Both the position numbers and the translations under genes were made by a program. A stretch of 64,000 nucleotides of DNA from Calliopsis andreniformis (taxonomy: Eukaryota > Arthropoda > Insecta > Hymenoptera > Andrenidae). Below are positions 50,101-61,290 of the stretch, in pieces (within the stretch, counting starts at the first letter, position 1; each line of letters begins with the position of its first letter). The DNA is taken from assembly GCF_051401765.1 (NCBI RefSeq), contig NW_027480429.1, positions 13,954,157-14,018,156 of the forward strand. Direction: 5' to 3'. The notes beneath the pieces are model-generated. The model did no database searches and was not told the origin of the DNA. It saw only the letters and a program-made list of their open reading frames with translations.

Positions 50101-51663
50101 CAGGATGAAAGTTATCGTCATTCCTACTTTCCGGGCAACCTAGGCTTCCCCTAGGACGCTGTTCCACCAGATGGAGTAGTTAGGGCCTAAGAAGTCAACG
50201 CCAGAAGCATAAAATACGATATATATACAACAGCTTTTCCATCGTATAAAACGAATAATTGCAAGCAGTGTGGAAGTTATGGTCATTTCTACGTTCCGTG
50301 CAACCTAGGCTTCACTCTAGGGCGTTGCTCGACCAGATCGAATAGCTAGGGCCTTAGAAGTCAACGCCCGAAGCATAAAATACAAAATAAATAGAACAGT
50401 TTTTCCATCGTATGAAACGAATAATTGCTACCAGTGTGAAAGTTATGGTCATTGCTACGTTCCGCGCAACCGAGGCTTCACCCAAGGACGTTGTTCCACC
50501 AGATGGAATAGTTAGGGCCTAAGAAGTCAACGCCAGAAGCATAAAACACTATATAAATACAACAGCTTTTCCGCCATATAAAACGAATAATTGCAACCAG
50601 GATGAATGTTAATGTCATTTCTACTTTCCGGGCAACCTAGGCTTCACACTAGGGCGTTGCTACAACAGATTGAATAGCTAGGGCCTTAGAAGTCAATGCC
50701 CGAAGCATAAAATACAATATAAATACAGAAGTTTTTCCATCGTATAAAACGAATAATTGAAACCAGTATGAAAGTTATTGTCATTCCTACTTTCCGGGCA
50801 ACCTAGGCTTCACCCTAGGGCGTTGCACCAACAGATTGAATAGTTAGGGCCTTAGAAGTCAACGCCCGAAGCATAAAATACAAAATAAACAGAACAGTTT
50901 TTCCATCGTATAAAACGAATAATTGCTACCGGTGTGAAATTTATGGTGATTTCTCCGTTCCGGGCAACCTAGGCTTCACTCTAGGGCATTGCTCCACCAG
51001 ATCGAATAGTTAGGGCCGTAGAAGTCACCGCCAGAAGCATAAAATACAAAATAAATAAAACAGTTTTTCCATCGTATAAAACGAATAATTGCTACCAGAG
51101 TGAAATTTATGGTCACTTCTACGTTCCGCGCAACCTAGGCTTCACCCTAGGACGCTGTTCCACCAGATGGAATAGTTAGGGCCTAAGAAGTCAACGCCAG
51201 AAGCATAAAATACGATATATATACAACAGCTTTTCCATCGTATAAAACGAATAATTGCAAGCAGTGCGGAAGTTATGGTCATTTCTACGTTCCGTGCAAC
51301 CTAGGCTTCACTCTAGGGCGTTGCTCGACCAGATCGAATAGCTAGGGCCTTAGAAGTCAACGCCCGAAGCATAAAATACAAAATAAATAGAACAGTTTTT
51401 CCATCGTATGAAACGAATAATTGCTACCAGTGTGAAAGTTATGGTCATTGCTACGTTCCGCGCAACCGAGGCTTCACCCAAGGACGTTGTTCCACCAGAT
51501 GGAATAGTTAGGGCCTAAGAAGTCAACGCCAGAAGCATGAAACGCTATATAAATACAACAGCTTTTCCGCCATATAAAACGAATAATTGCAACCAGGATG
51601 AATGTTAATGTCATTTCTACTTTCCGGGCAACCTAGGCTTCACACTAGGGCGCTGCTACAACA
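44194..51663 (+). repeat. 45-monomer higher-order repeat, copy 1 (7470 bp)
   Basis: The landmark GATTGAGTAGCTAGG at 44194 recurs at 51664, 53821 and 61291. The spacing 44194-51663 is 7470 bp, exactly 45 x 166; inside, one +1 event (GAAGCATATAAATAC near 48380) and one -1 event (GGCTTCCCCTAGG near 50150) cancel. This copy differs from the next at scattered bases, for example ACAAAATAAATAAAAC against ACAAGATAAATAAAAC near 44739/54366, and TTGGGCG against TTGGACG near 45999/55629. It is slightly older than the pair to its right. Confidence 0.9.
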
Positions 51664-52080
51664 GATTGAGTAGCTAGGGCCTTAGAAGTCAATGCCCGAA
51701 GCATAAAATACAATATAAATACAACAGTTTTTCCATCGTATAAAACGAATAATTGAAACCAGTATGAAAGTTAACGTCATTTCTACTTTCCGCGCTACCT
51801 AGGTTTCACCCTAGAGCGTTGCACCAACAGATTGAATAGTTAGGACCTTAGAAGCCAACGCCAGAAGCATAAAGTACAATAAAGATGCAAAAGTTTTTCC
51901 ATCGTATAACAGGAATAACTGCAAACAGTGTGAAAGTTATGGTCATTTCTACGTTCCGGGCAACCTCGGCTTCACTCTAGGGCGTTGCGGCACCAGATCG
52001 AATAGTTAGGGCCTTAGAAATCAACGCCCGAAGCATAAAATACAAAATAAATAATACAGTTTTTCCATCGTATAAAACGA
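49924..52080 (+). repeat. 13-monomer tandem duplication inside the 45-mer, first copy (2157 bp)
   Basis: ATAATTGCAACCAGGATG at 49924 recurs at 52081, and the match runs through the whole 2157 bp (13 x 166 minus the -1 event near 50150). The segment straddles the end of 45-mer copy 1 and the first ~417 bp of the next unit. It therefore arose after 45-mers were already in tandem. Both copies carry the private GAAGTCACCGCC and GCATGAAACGC variants. Confidence 0.9.
50148..50470 (+). repeat. Two-monomer replacement tract inside the 45-mer
   Basis: Left and right of this tract the sequence follows 24590 and 24913 respectively (offset 25556-25557). The tract itself instead matches about 25587-25908, six monomers further along. 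Its shared markers are CTAGGACGCTGTTCC, ACGATATATATACAAC, TTGCAAGCAGTG, GTTCCGTGCAACC and CATCGTATGAAACG. Its left edge carries a one-base loss (GGCTTCCCCTAGG). Overall length is unchanged. The tract recurs at 52305-52627 and 59775-60097. It looks like a conversion tract or a double exchange. Confidence 0.75.
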
Positions 52081-54237
52081 ATAATTGCAACCAGGATGAA
52101 AGTAATGGTCATTTCTACTTTCCGGGCAACCTAGGTTTCACCCTGGGACGTTGCTCCAACAGATTGAACAGTTAGGGCCTTAGAAGTCAATGCCCGAAGC
52201 ATAAAATACAATATAAATACAACAGTTTTTCCATCGTATAAAACGAATAATTGCAACCAGGATGAAAGTTATCGTCATTCCTACTTTCCGGGCAACCTAG
52301 GCTTCCCCTAGGACGCTGTTCCACCAGATGGAGTAGTTAGGGCCTAAGAAGTCAACGCCAGAAGCATAAAATACGATATATATACAACAGCTTTTCCATC
52401 GTATAAAACGAATAATTGCAAGCAGTGTGGAAGTTATGGTCATTTCTACGTTCCGTGCAACCTAGGCTTCACTCTAGGGCGTTGCTCGACCAGATCGAAT
52501 AGCTAGGGCCTTAGAAGTCAACGCCCGAAGCATAAAATACAAAATAAATAGAACAGTTTTTCCATCGTATGAAACGAATAATTGCTACCAGTGTGAAAGT
52601 TATGGTCATTGCTACGTTCCGCGCAACCGAGGCTTCACCCAAGGACGTTGTTCCACCAGATGGAATAGTTAGGGCCTAAGAAGTCAACGCCAGAAGCATA
52701 AAACACTATATAAATACAACAGCTTTTCCGCCATATAAAACGAATAATTGCAACCAGGATGAATGTTAATGTCATTTCTACTTTCCGGGCAACCTAGGCT
52801 TCACACTAGGGCGTTGCTACAACAGATTGAATAGCTAGGGCCTTAGAAGTCAATGCCCGAAGCATAAAATACAATATAAATACAGAAGTTTTTCCATCGT
52901 ATAAAACGAATAATTGAAACCAGTATGAAAGTTATTGTCATTCCTACTTTCCGGGCAACCTAGGCTTCACCCTAGGGCGTTGCACCAACAGATTGAATAG
53001 TTAGGGCCTTAGAAGTCAACGCCCGAAGCATAAAATACAAAATAAACAGAACAGTTTTTCCATCGTATAAAACGAATAATTGCTACCGGTGTGAAATTTA
53101 TGGTGATTTCTCCGTTCCGGGCAACCTAGGCTTCACTCTAGGGCATTGCTCCACCAGATCGAATAGTTAGGGCCGTAGAAGTCACCGCCAGAAGCATAAA
53201 ATACAAAATAAATAAAACAGTTTTTCCATCGTATAAAACGAATAATTGCTACCAGAGTGAAATTTATGGTCACTTCTACGTTCCGCGCAACCTAGGCTTC
53301 ACCCTAGGACGCTGTTCCACCAGATGGAATAGTTAGGGCCTAAGAAGTCAACGCCAGAAGCATAAAATACGATATATATACAACAGCTTTTCCATCGTAT
53401 AAAACGAATAATTGCAAGCAGTGCGGAAGTTATGGTCATTTCTACGTTCCGTGCAACCTAGGCTTCACTCTAGGGCGTTGCTCGACCAGATCGAATAGCT
53501 AGGGCCTTAGAAGTCAACGCCCGAAGCATAAAATACAAAATAAATAGAACAGTTTTTCCATCGTATGAAACGAATAATTGCTACCAGTGTGAAAGTTATG
53601 GTCATTGCTACGTTCCGCGCAACCGAGGCTTCACCCAAGGACGTTGTTCCACCAGATGGAATAGTTAGGGCCTAAGAAGTCAACGCCAGAAGCATGAAAC
53701 GCTATATAAATACAACAGCTTTTCCGCCATATAAAACGAATAATTGCAACCAGGATGAATGTTAATGTCATTTCTACTTTCCGGGCAACCTAGGCTTCAC
53801 ACTAGGGCGCTGCTACAACAGATTGAGTAGCTAGGGCCTTAGAAGTCAATGCCCGAAGCATAAAATACAATATAAATACAACAGTTTTTCCATCGTATAA
53901 AACGAATAATTGAAACCAGTATGAAAGTTAACGTCATTTCTACTTTCCGCGCTACCTAGGTTTCACCCTAGAGCGTTGCACCAACAGATTGAATAGTTAG
54001 GACCTTAGAAGCCAACGCCAGAAGCATAAAGTACAATAAAGATGCAAAAGTTTTTCCATCGTATAACAGGAATAACTGCAAACAGTGTGAAAGTTATGGT
54101 CATTTCTACGTTCCGGGCAACCTCGGCTTCACTCTAGGGCGTTGCGGCACCAGATCGAATAGTTAGGGCCTTAGAAATCAACGCCCGAAGCATAAAATAC
54201 AAAATAAATAATACAGTTTTTCCATCGTATAAAACGA
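52081..54237 (+). repeat. 13-monomer tandem duplication inside the 45-mer, second copy (2157 bp)
   Basis: This is the direct repeat of 49924-52080, and no differences were seen in the parts compared. At its left edge a unit ending GTATAAAACGA is joined to one that in the parental order is preceded by GTATAAAACGG (49913-49923), which marks the crossover point. After 54237 the sequence leaves the repeat (CCAGTGTGG instead of CCAGGATG) and continues the normal 45-mer order. Copy 3 of the array (59551-61707) has this segment only once. Confidence 0.9.
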
Positions 54238-57200
54238 ATAATTGCAACCAGTGTGGAAGTTATGGTCATTTCTACGTTCGGGGCAACCTAGGCTTCACTC
54301 TAGGGCGTTGCTCCACCAGATCGAATAGTTAGGGCCTTAGAAGTCTACGCCCGAAGCATAAAATACAAGATAAATAAAACAGTTTTTCCATCGTATAAAA
54401 AGAATAATTGCAACCAGTATGAAAGTTAACGTCATTTCTACTTTCGGGGCAACATAGGCTTCACCCTTGGGCGTTGCACCAGCAGATTGAATAGTTAGGC
54501 CCTTAGAAGTCAACGCCAGAAGCATAAAATACGATATAAATAGAACAGCTTTTCCATCGTATAAAACGAATAATTGCAACCAGTGTGGAAGTTATGGTCA
54601 TGTCTACGTACCGGGCAACATAGGCTTCACTCTAGGGCGTTGCTCGACCAGATCGAATAGCTAGGGCCTTAGAAGTCAACGCCTGAAGTATAAAATACAA
54701 TAAAAATACAACAGCCTTTCCATCCTATAACAGGAATAACTGCAACCCGTGTGAAAGTGATGGTCATTTCTACGTTCCAGGCAACCTAGGATTCACCCTA
54801 GGGCGTTGTTCCACCAGATGGAATAGTTAGGGCCTAAGAAGTCAACGCCAGAAGCATAAAACACTATATAAATACAACAGCTTTTCCAACATATAAAACG
54901 GATAATTGCAACCAGGATGAAAGTTATGGTCATTTCTACGTTCCGGGCAACCTAGGCTTCACTCTAGGGCGTTATGCCACCAGATCGAATAGTTAGGGCC
55001 TTAGAAGTCAACGCCCGAATCATAAAATACAAAATAAATAAAACAGTTTTTCCATCGTATAAAACGAATAATTACAACCAGTATAAAAGTTAACGTCATT
55101 TCTACTTTCCGGGCAACATAGGCTTCACCCTTGGGCGTTGCACCAACAGATTGAATAGTTAGGGCCTTAGAAGTCAACGCCCGAAGCATAAAATACAAAA
55201 TAAATAGAACAGTTTTTCCATCGTATAAAACGAATAATTGCTACCGGTGTGAAAGCTATGGTCATTTCTCCGTTCCGGGCAACCTAGGCTTCACTCTAGG
55301 GCGTTGATCCACCGGATCGAATGGTTAGGGCCTTAGAAGTCAACGCCAGTAGCATAAAATACAAAATAAATAAAACAGTTTTTCCATCGTATAAAACGAA
55401 TAATTGCTACCAGTGTGAAAGTTATGGTCATTTCTACGTTACGCGCATCCTAGGCTTCACCCGAGGGCGTTGCTCCACCAGATCGAATAGTTAGGGCCTT
55501 AGAAGTCAACGCCCGAAGCATAAAATGCAAAATAAATAAAACAGGTTTTCCATCGTATAAAACGAATAATTGCAACCAGTATGAAAGTTAACGTCATTTC
55601 TACTTTCGGGGCAACATAGGCTTCACCCTTGGACGTTGCACCAACAGATTGAATAGTTAGGCCCTTAGAAGTCAACGCCAGAAGCATAAAATACGATATA
55701 AATAGAATAGCTTTTCCATCCTATAAAACGAATAATTGCAACCAGTGTGGAAGTTATGGTCATGTCTACGTTCCGGGCAACCTAGGCTTTACTCTAGGGC
55801 GTTGCTCGACCAGATCGAATAGCTAGGGCCTTAGAAGTCAACGCCTGAAGTATAAAATACATTAAAAATACAACAGCCTTTCCATCCTATAACAGGAATA
55901 ATTGCAACCCGTGTGAAAGGGATGGTCATTTCTACGTTCCAGGCAACCTAGGCTTCACCCTAGGGCGTTGTTCCACCAGATGGAATAGTTAGGGCCTAAG
56001 AAGTCAACGCCAGAAGCATAAAACACTATATAAATACAACAGTTTTTCCATCATATAAAGCGAATAATTGCAACCAGGATGAAATTTATGGTCATTTCTA
56101 CTTTCCGGGCAACCTAGGCTTCACTCTAGGGCGTTGCTCGACCAGATCGAATAGCTAGGGCCTTAGAAGTCAACGCCTGAAGTATAAAATACAATAAAAA
56201 TGCAACAGTCTTTCCATCCTATAACAGGAATAACTGCAACCCGTGTGAAAGTGATGGTCATTTCTACGTTCCAGGCAACCTAGGATTCACCCTAGGGCGT
56301 AGTTCCACCAGATAGAATAGTTAGGCCCTAAGAAGTCAACGCCAGAAGCTTAAAACGCTATATAAATACAACAGCTTTTCCAACATATAAAACGAATAAT
56401 TGCTACCAGAGTGAAATCTATGGTCACTTCTACGTTCCGCGCAACCTAGGCTTCACCCTAGGACGCTGTTCCACCAGATGGAATAGTTAGGGCCTAAGAA
56501 GTCAACGCCAGAAGCATAAAATACGATAAATATACAACAGCTTTTCCATCGTATAAAACGAATAATTGCAAGCAGTGTGGAAGTTATGGTCATTTCTACG
56601 TTCCGTGCAACCTAGGCTTCACTCTAGGGCGTTGCTCGACCAGATCGAATAGCTGGGGCCTTAGAAGTCAACGCCCGAAGCATAAAATACAAAATAAATA
56701 GAACAGTTTTTCCATCGTATGAAACGAATAATTGCAACCAGTGTGAAGGTAATGGTCATTTCTACGTTCCGGGCAACTTAGGCGTCACCCTAGGGCGTTG
56801 TTCCACCAGATGCAATAGTTAGGGCCTAAGAAATCAACGCCAGAAGCATAAAACACTATATAAATACAACAGTTTTTCCATCATATAAAACGAATAATTG
56901 CAACCAGGATGAAAGTTATTGTCCTTTCTACTTTCCGGGCAACCTAGGCTTCACCCTAGGGCGTTGCTCCAACAGATTGAATAGCTAGGGCCTTAGAAGT
57001 CAATGCCCGAAGCATAAAATACAATAAAGATGCAAAAGTTTTTCCATCGTATAACAGGAATAACTGCAAACAGTGTGAAAGTTATGGTCATTTCTAAGTT
57101 CCGGGCTACCTAGGCTTCACTCTATGGCGTTCTTCCACCACATCGAATAGCAACGGCCTCAGAAGTCAACGCCCGAAGCATAAAATACAAAATAAATAGA

Positions 57201-60200
57201 ACAGTTTTTCCATCGTATAAAACGAATAATTGCAACCAGTGTGGAAGTTATGGTCATTTCTACGTTCCGGGCAACCTAGGCTTCACTCTAGGGCGTTGCT
57301 CCACCAGATCGAATAGTTAGGGCCTTAGAAGTCAACGCCCGAAGCATAAAATACAAAATAAATAAAACAGTTTTTCCATCGTATAAAACGAATAATTGCA
57401 ACCAGTATGAAAGTTAACGTCATTTCTACTTTCGGGGCAACATAGGCTTCACCCTTGGGCGTTGCACCAACAGATTGAATAGTTAGGCCCTTAGAAGTCA
57501 ACGCCCGAAGCATAAAATACAAAATAAATAGAACAGTTTTTCCATCGTATAAAACGAATAATTGCAACCAGTGTGAAGGTAATGGTTTTTTCTACGTTCC
57601 GGGCAACCTAGGCTTCAATCTAGGGCGGTGCCCCACCAGATCGAATAGCTAGGGCCTTAAAAGTCAACGCCTGAAGTATAAAATACAATAAAAATGCAAC
57701 TGTGTTTCCATCCTATAACAGGAATAACTGCAACCCGTGTGAAAGTGATGGTCATTTCTACGTTCCAGGCAACCTAGGATTCACCCTAGGGCGTTGTTCC
57801 ACCAGATGGAATAGTTAGGGCCTAAGAAGTCAACGCCAGAAGCATAAAACACTATATAAATACAACAGCTTTTCCAACATATAAAACGGATAATTGCAAC
57901 CAGGATGAAAGTTATGGTCATTTCTACTTTCCGGGCAACCTAGGTTTCACACTGGGGCGTTGCTCCAACAGATTGAATAGTTAGGGCCTTAGAAGTCAAT
58001 GCCCGAAGCATATAAATACAATATAAATACAACAGTTTTTCCATCGTATAAAACGAATAATTGCAACCAGTAAGAAAGTTAACGTCGTTCCTACTTTCCG
58101 GGCAACCTAGGCTTCACCCTAGGGCGTTGCACCAACAGATTGAATAGTTAGGGCCTTAGAAGTCAACGCCCGAAGCATAAAATACAAAATAAGCAGAACA
58201 GTTTTTCCATCGTATAAAACGAATAATTGCTACCGGTGTGAAAGTTATGGTGATTTCTCCGTTCCGGGCAGCCTAGGCTTCACTCTAGGGCATTGCTCCA
58301 CCAGATCGAATAGTTCGGGCCTTAGAAGTCAACGCCAGAAGCATAAAATACAATAAAGATGCAAAGGTTTTTCCATCGTATAACAGGAATAACTGCAAAC
58401 AGTGTTAAAGTAATGGTCATTTCCATGTTCCGGGCAACCAAGTCTTCACTCTAGGGCGTTGTTCCACCAGATCGAATAGATAGGGCCTAAGAAGCCAACG
58501 GCAGAAGAATAAAATACAATATAAGAACAAAAGCTTTTCCATCGTATAAAATGAATAATTGCAAACATTGTGAAAGTAATGGTCATTTCTACGTTCCGCG
58601 CAACCTAGGCTTCACCAAAGGGCGTTGTTCCACCAGATGGAATAGTTAGGGCCTAAGAAGTCAACGCCAGAAGCATAAAATACGATATAAATACAACAGT
58701 TTTTCCATCGTATAAAACGAATGATAGTAACCAGCGTGAAAGTTATGGTCATTTCTACGTTCCGGGCAACCTAGACTTCACTCTAGGGCGTTGCACCAAC
58801 AGATTGAATAGTTAGGGCCTTAGAAGTCAACGCCCGAAGCATAAAATACAAAATAAATAGAATGGTTTTTCCATCGTATAAAACGAATAATTGCTACCGG
58901 TGTGAAAGTTATGGTCATTTCTCCGTTGCGGGCAACCCAGGCTTCACTCTAGGGCGTTGCTCCACCAGATCGAATAGTTAGGGCCTTAGAAGTCAACGCC
59001 AGAAGCATAAAATACAGAATAAATAAAACAGTTTTTCCATCGTACAAAACGAATAATTGCTACCAGTGTGAACGTTATGGTCATTTCTACGTTCCGCGCA
59101 ACCTAGGCTTCACTCTAGGGCGTTGCTCCACCAGATCGAATGGCTAGGTGCTTAGAAGTCAACGCCAGAAGCATAAAATACGATATAAATACAACAGCTT
59201 TTCCATCGTATAAAACGAATAATTGCAACCAGAGTGGAAGTTATGGTCATTTCTACGTTCCCGGCAACCTAGGCTTCACTCTAGGGCGTTGCTCCACCAG
59301 ATCGAATAGCTAGGGCCTTAGAAGTCAACGCCTGAAGTATAAAATACAATAAAAATGCAACAGTCTTTCCATCCTATAACAGGAATAACTGCAACCCGTG
59401 TGAAAGTGATGGTCATTTCTACGTTCCAGGCAACCTAGGATTCACCCTAGGGCGTAGTTCCACCAGATAGAATAGTTAGGCCCTAAGAAGTCAACGCCAG
59501 AAGCTTAAAACGCTATATAAATACAACAGCTTTTCCAACATATAAAACGGATAATTGCAACCAGGATGAAAGTAATGGTCATTTCTACTTTCCGGGCAAC
59601 CTAGGTTTCACCCTGGGACGTTGCTCCAACAGATTGAACAGTTAGGGCCTTAGAAGTCAATGCCCGAAGCATAAAATACAATATAAATACAACAGTTTTT
59701 CCATCGTATAAAACGAATAATTGCAACCAGGATGAAAGTTATCGTCATTCCTACTTTCCGGGCAACCTAGGCTTCCCCTAGGACGCTGTTCCACCAGATG
59801 GAGTAGTTAGGGCCTAAGAAGTCAACGCCAGAAGCATAAAATACGATATATATACAACAGCTTTTCCATCGTATAAAACGAATAATTGCAAGCAGTGTGG
59901 AAGTTATGGTCATTTCTACGTTCCGTGCAACCTAGGCTTCACTCTAGGGCGTTGCTCGACCAGATCGAATAGCTAGGGCCTTAGAAGTCAACGCCCGAAG
60001 CATAAAATACAAAATAAATAGAACAGTTTTTCCATCGTATGAAACGAATAATTGCTACCAGTGTGAAAGTTATGGTCATTGCTACGTTCCGCGCAACCGA
60101 GGCTTCACCCAAGGACGTTGTTCCACCAGATGGAATAGTTAGGGCCTAAGAAGTCAACGCCAGAAGCATAAAACACTATATAAATACAACAGCTTTTCCG

Positions 60201-61290
60201 CCATATAAAACGAATAATTGCAACCAGGATGAATGTTAATGTCATTTCTACTTTCCGGGCAACCTAGGCTTCACACTAGGGCGTTGCTACAACAGATTGA
60301 ATAGCTAGGGCCTTAGAAGTCAATGCCCGAAGCATAAAATACAATATAAATACAGAAGTTTTTCCATCGTATAAAACGAATAATTGAAACCAGTATGAAA
60401 GTTATTGTCATTCCTACTTTCCGGGCAACCTAGGCTTCACCCTAGGGCGTTGCACCAACAGATTGAATAGTTAGGGCCTTAGAAGTCAACGCCCGAAGCA
60501 TAAAATACAAAATAAACAGAACAGTTTTTCCATCGTATAAAACGAATAATTGCTACCGGTGTGAAATTTATGGTGATTTCTCCGTTCCGGGCAACCTAGG
60601 CTTCACTCTAGGGCATTGCTCCACCAGATCGAATAGTTAGGGCCGTAGAAGTCACCGCCAGAAGCATAAAATACAAAATAAATAAAACAGTTTTTCCATC
60701 GTATAAAACGAATAATTGCTACCAGAGTGAAATTTATGGTCACTTCTACGTTCCGCGCAACCTAGGCTTCACCCTAGGACGCTGTTCCACCAGATGGAAT
60801 AGTTAGGGCCTAAGAAGTCAACGCCAGAAGCATAAAATACGATATATATACAACAGCTTTTCCATCGTATAAAACGAATAATTGCAAGCAGTGCGGAAGT
60901 TATGGTCATTTCTACGTTCCGTGCAACCTAGGCTTCACTCTAGGGCGTTGCTCGACCAGATCGAATAGCTAGGGCCTTAGAAGTCAACGCCCGAAGCATA
61001 AAATACAAAATAAATAGAACAGTTTTTCCATCGTATGAAACGAATAATTGCTACCAGTGTGAAAGTTATGGTCATTGCTACGTTCCGCGCAACCGAGGCT
61101 TCACCCAAGGACGTTGTTCCACCAGATGGAATAGTTAGGGCCTAAGAAGTCAACGCCAGAAGCATGAAACGCTATATAAATACAACAGCTTTTCCGCCAT
61201 ATAAAACGAATAATTGCAACCAGGATGAATGTTAATGTCATTTCTACTTTCCGGGCAACCTAGGCTTCACACTAGGGCGCTGCTACAACA
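53821..61290 (+). repeat. 45-monomer higher-order repeat, copy 2 (7470 bp)
   Basis: This copy matches the sequence starting at 61291 at offset 7470 to the end of the window, and matches copy 1 at offset 9627 (= 7470 + 2157) up to about 59550. Variants private to copies 2 and 3 are ACGTTCGGGGCAACC (54276, 61746), ACAAGATAAATAAAAC (54366, 61836) and CTAGGCTTTACTC (55781, 63251). It is a full unit without the extra 13-mer. Confidence 0.92.
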
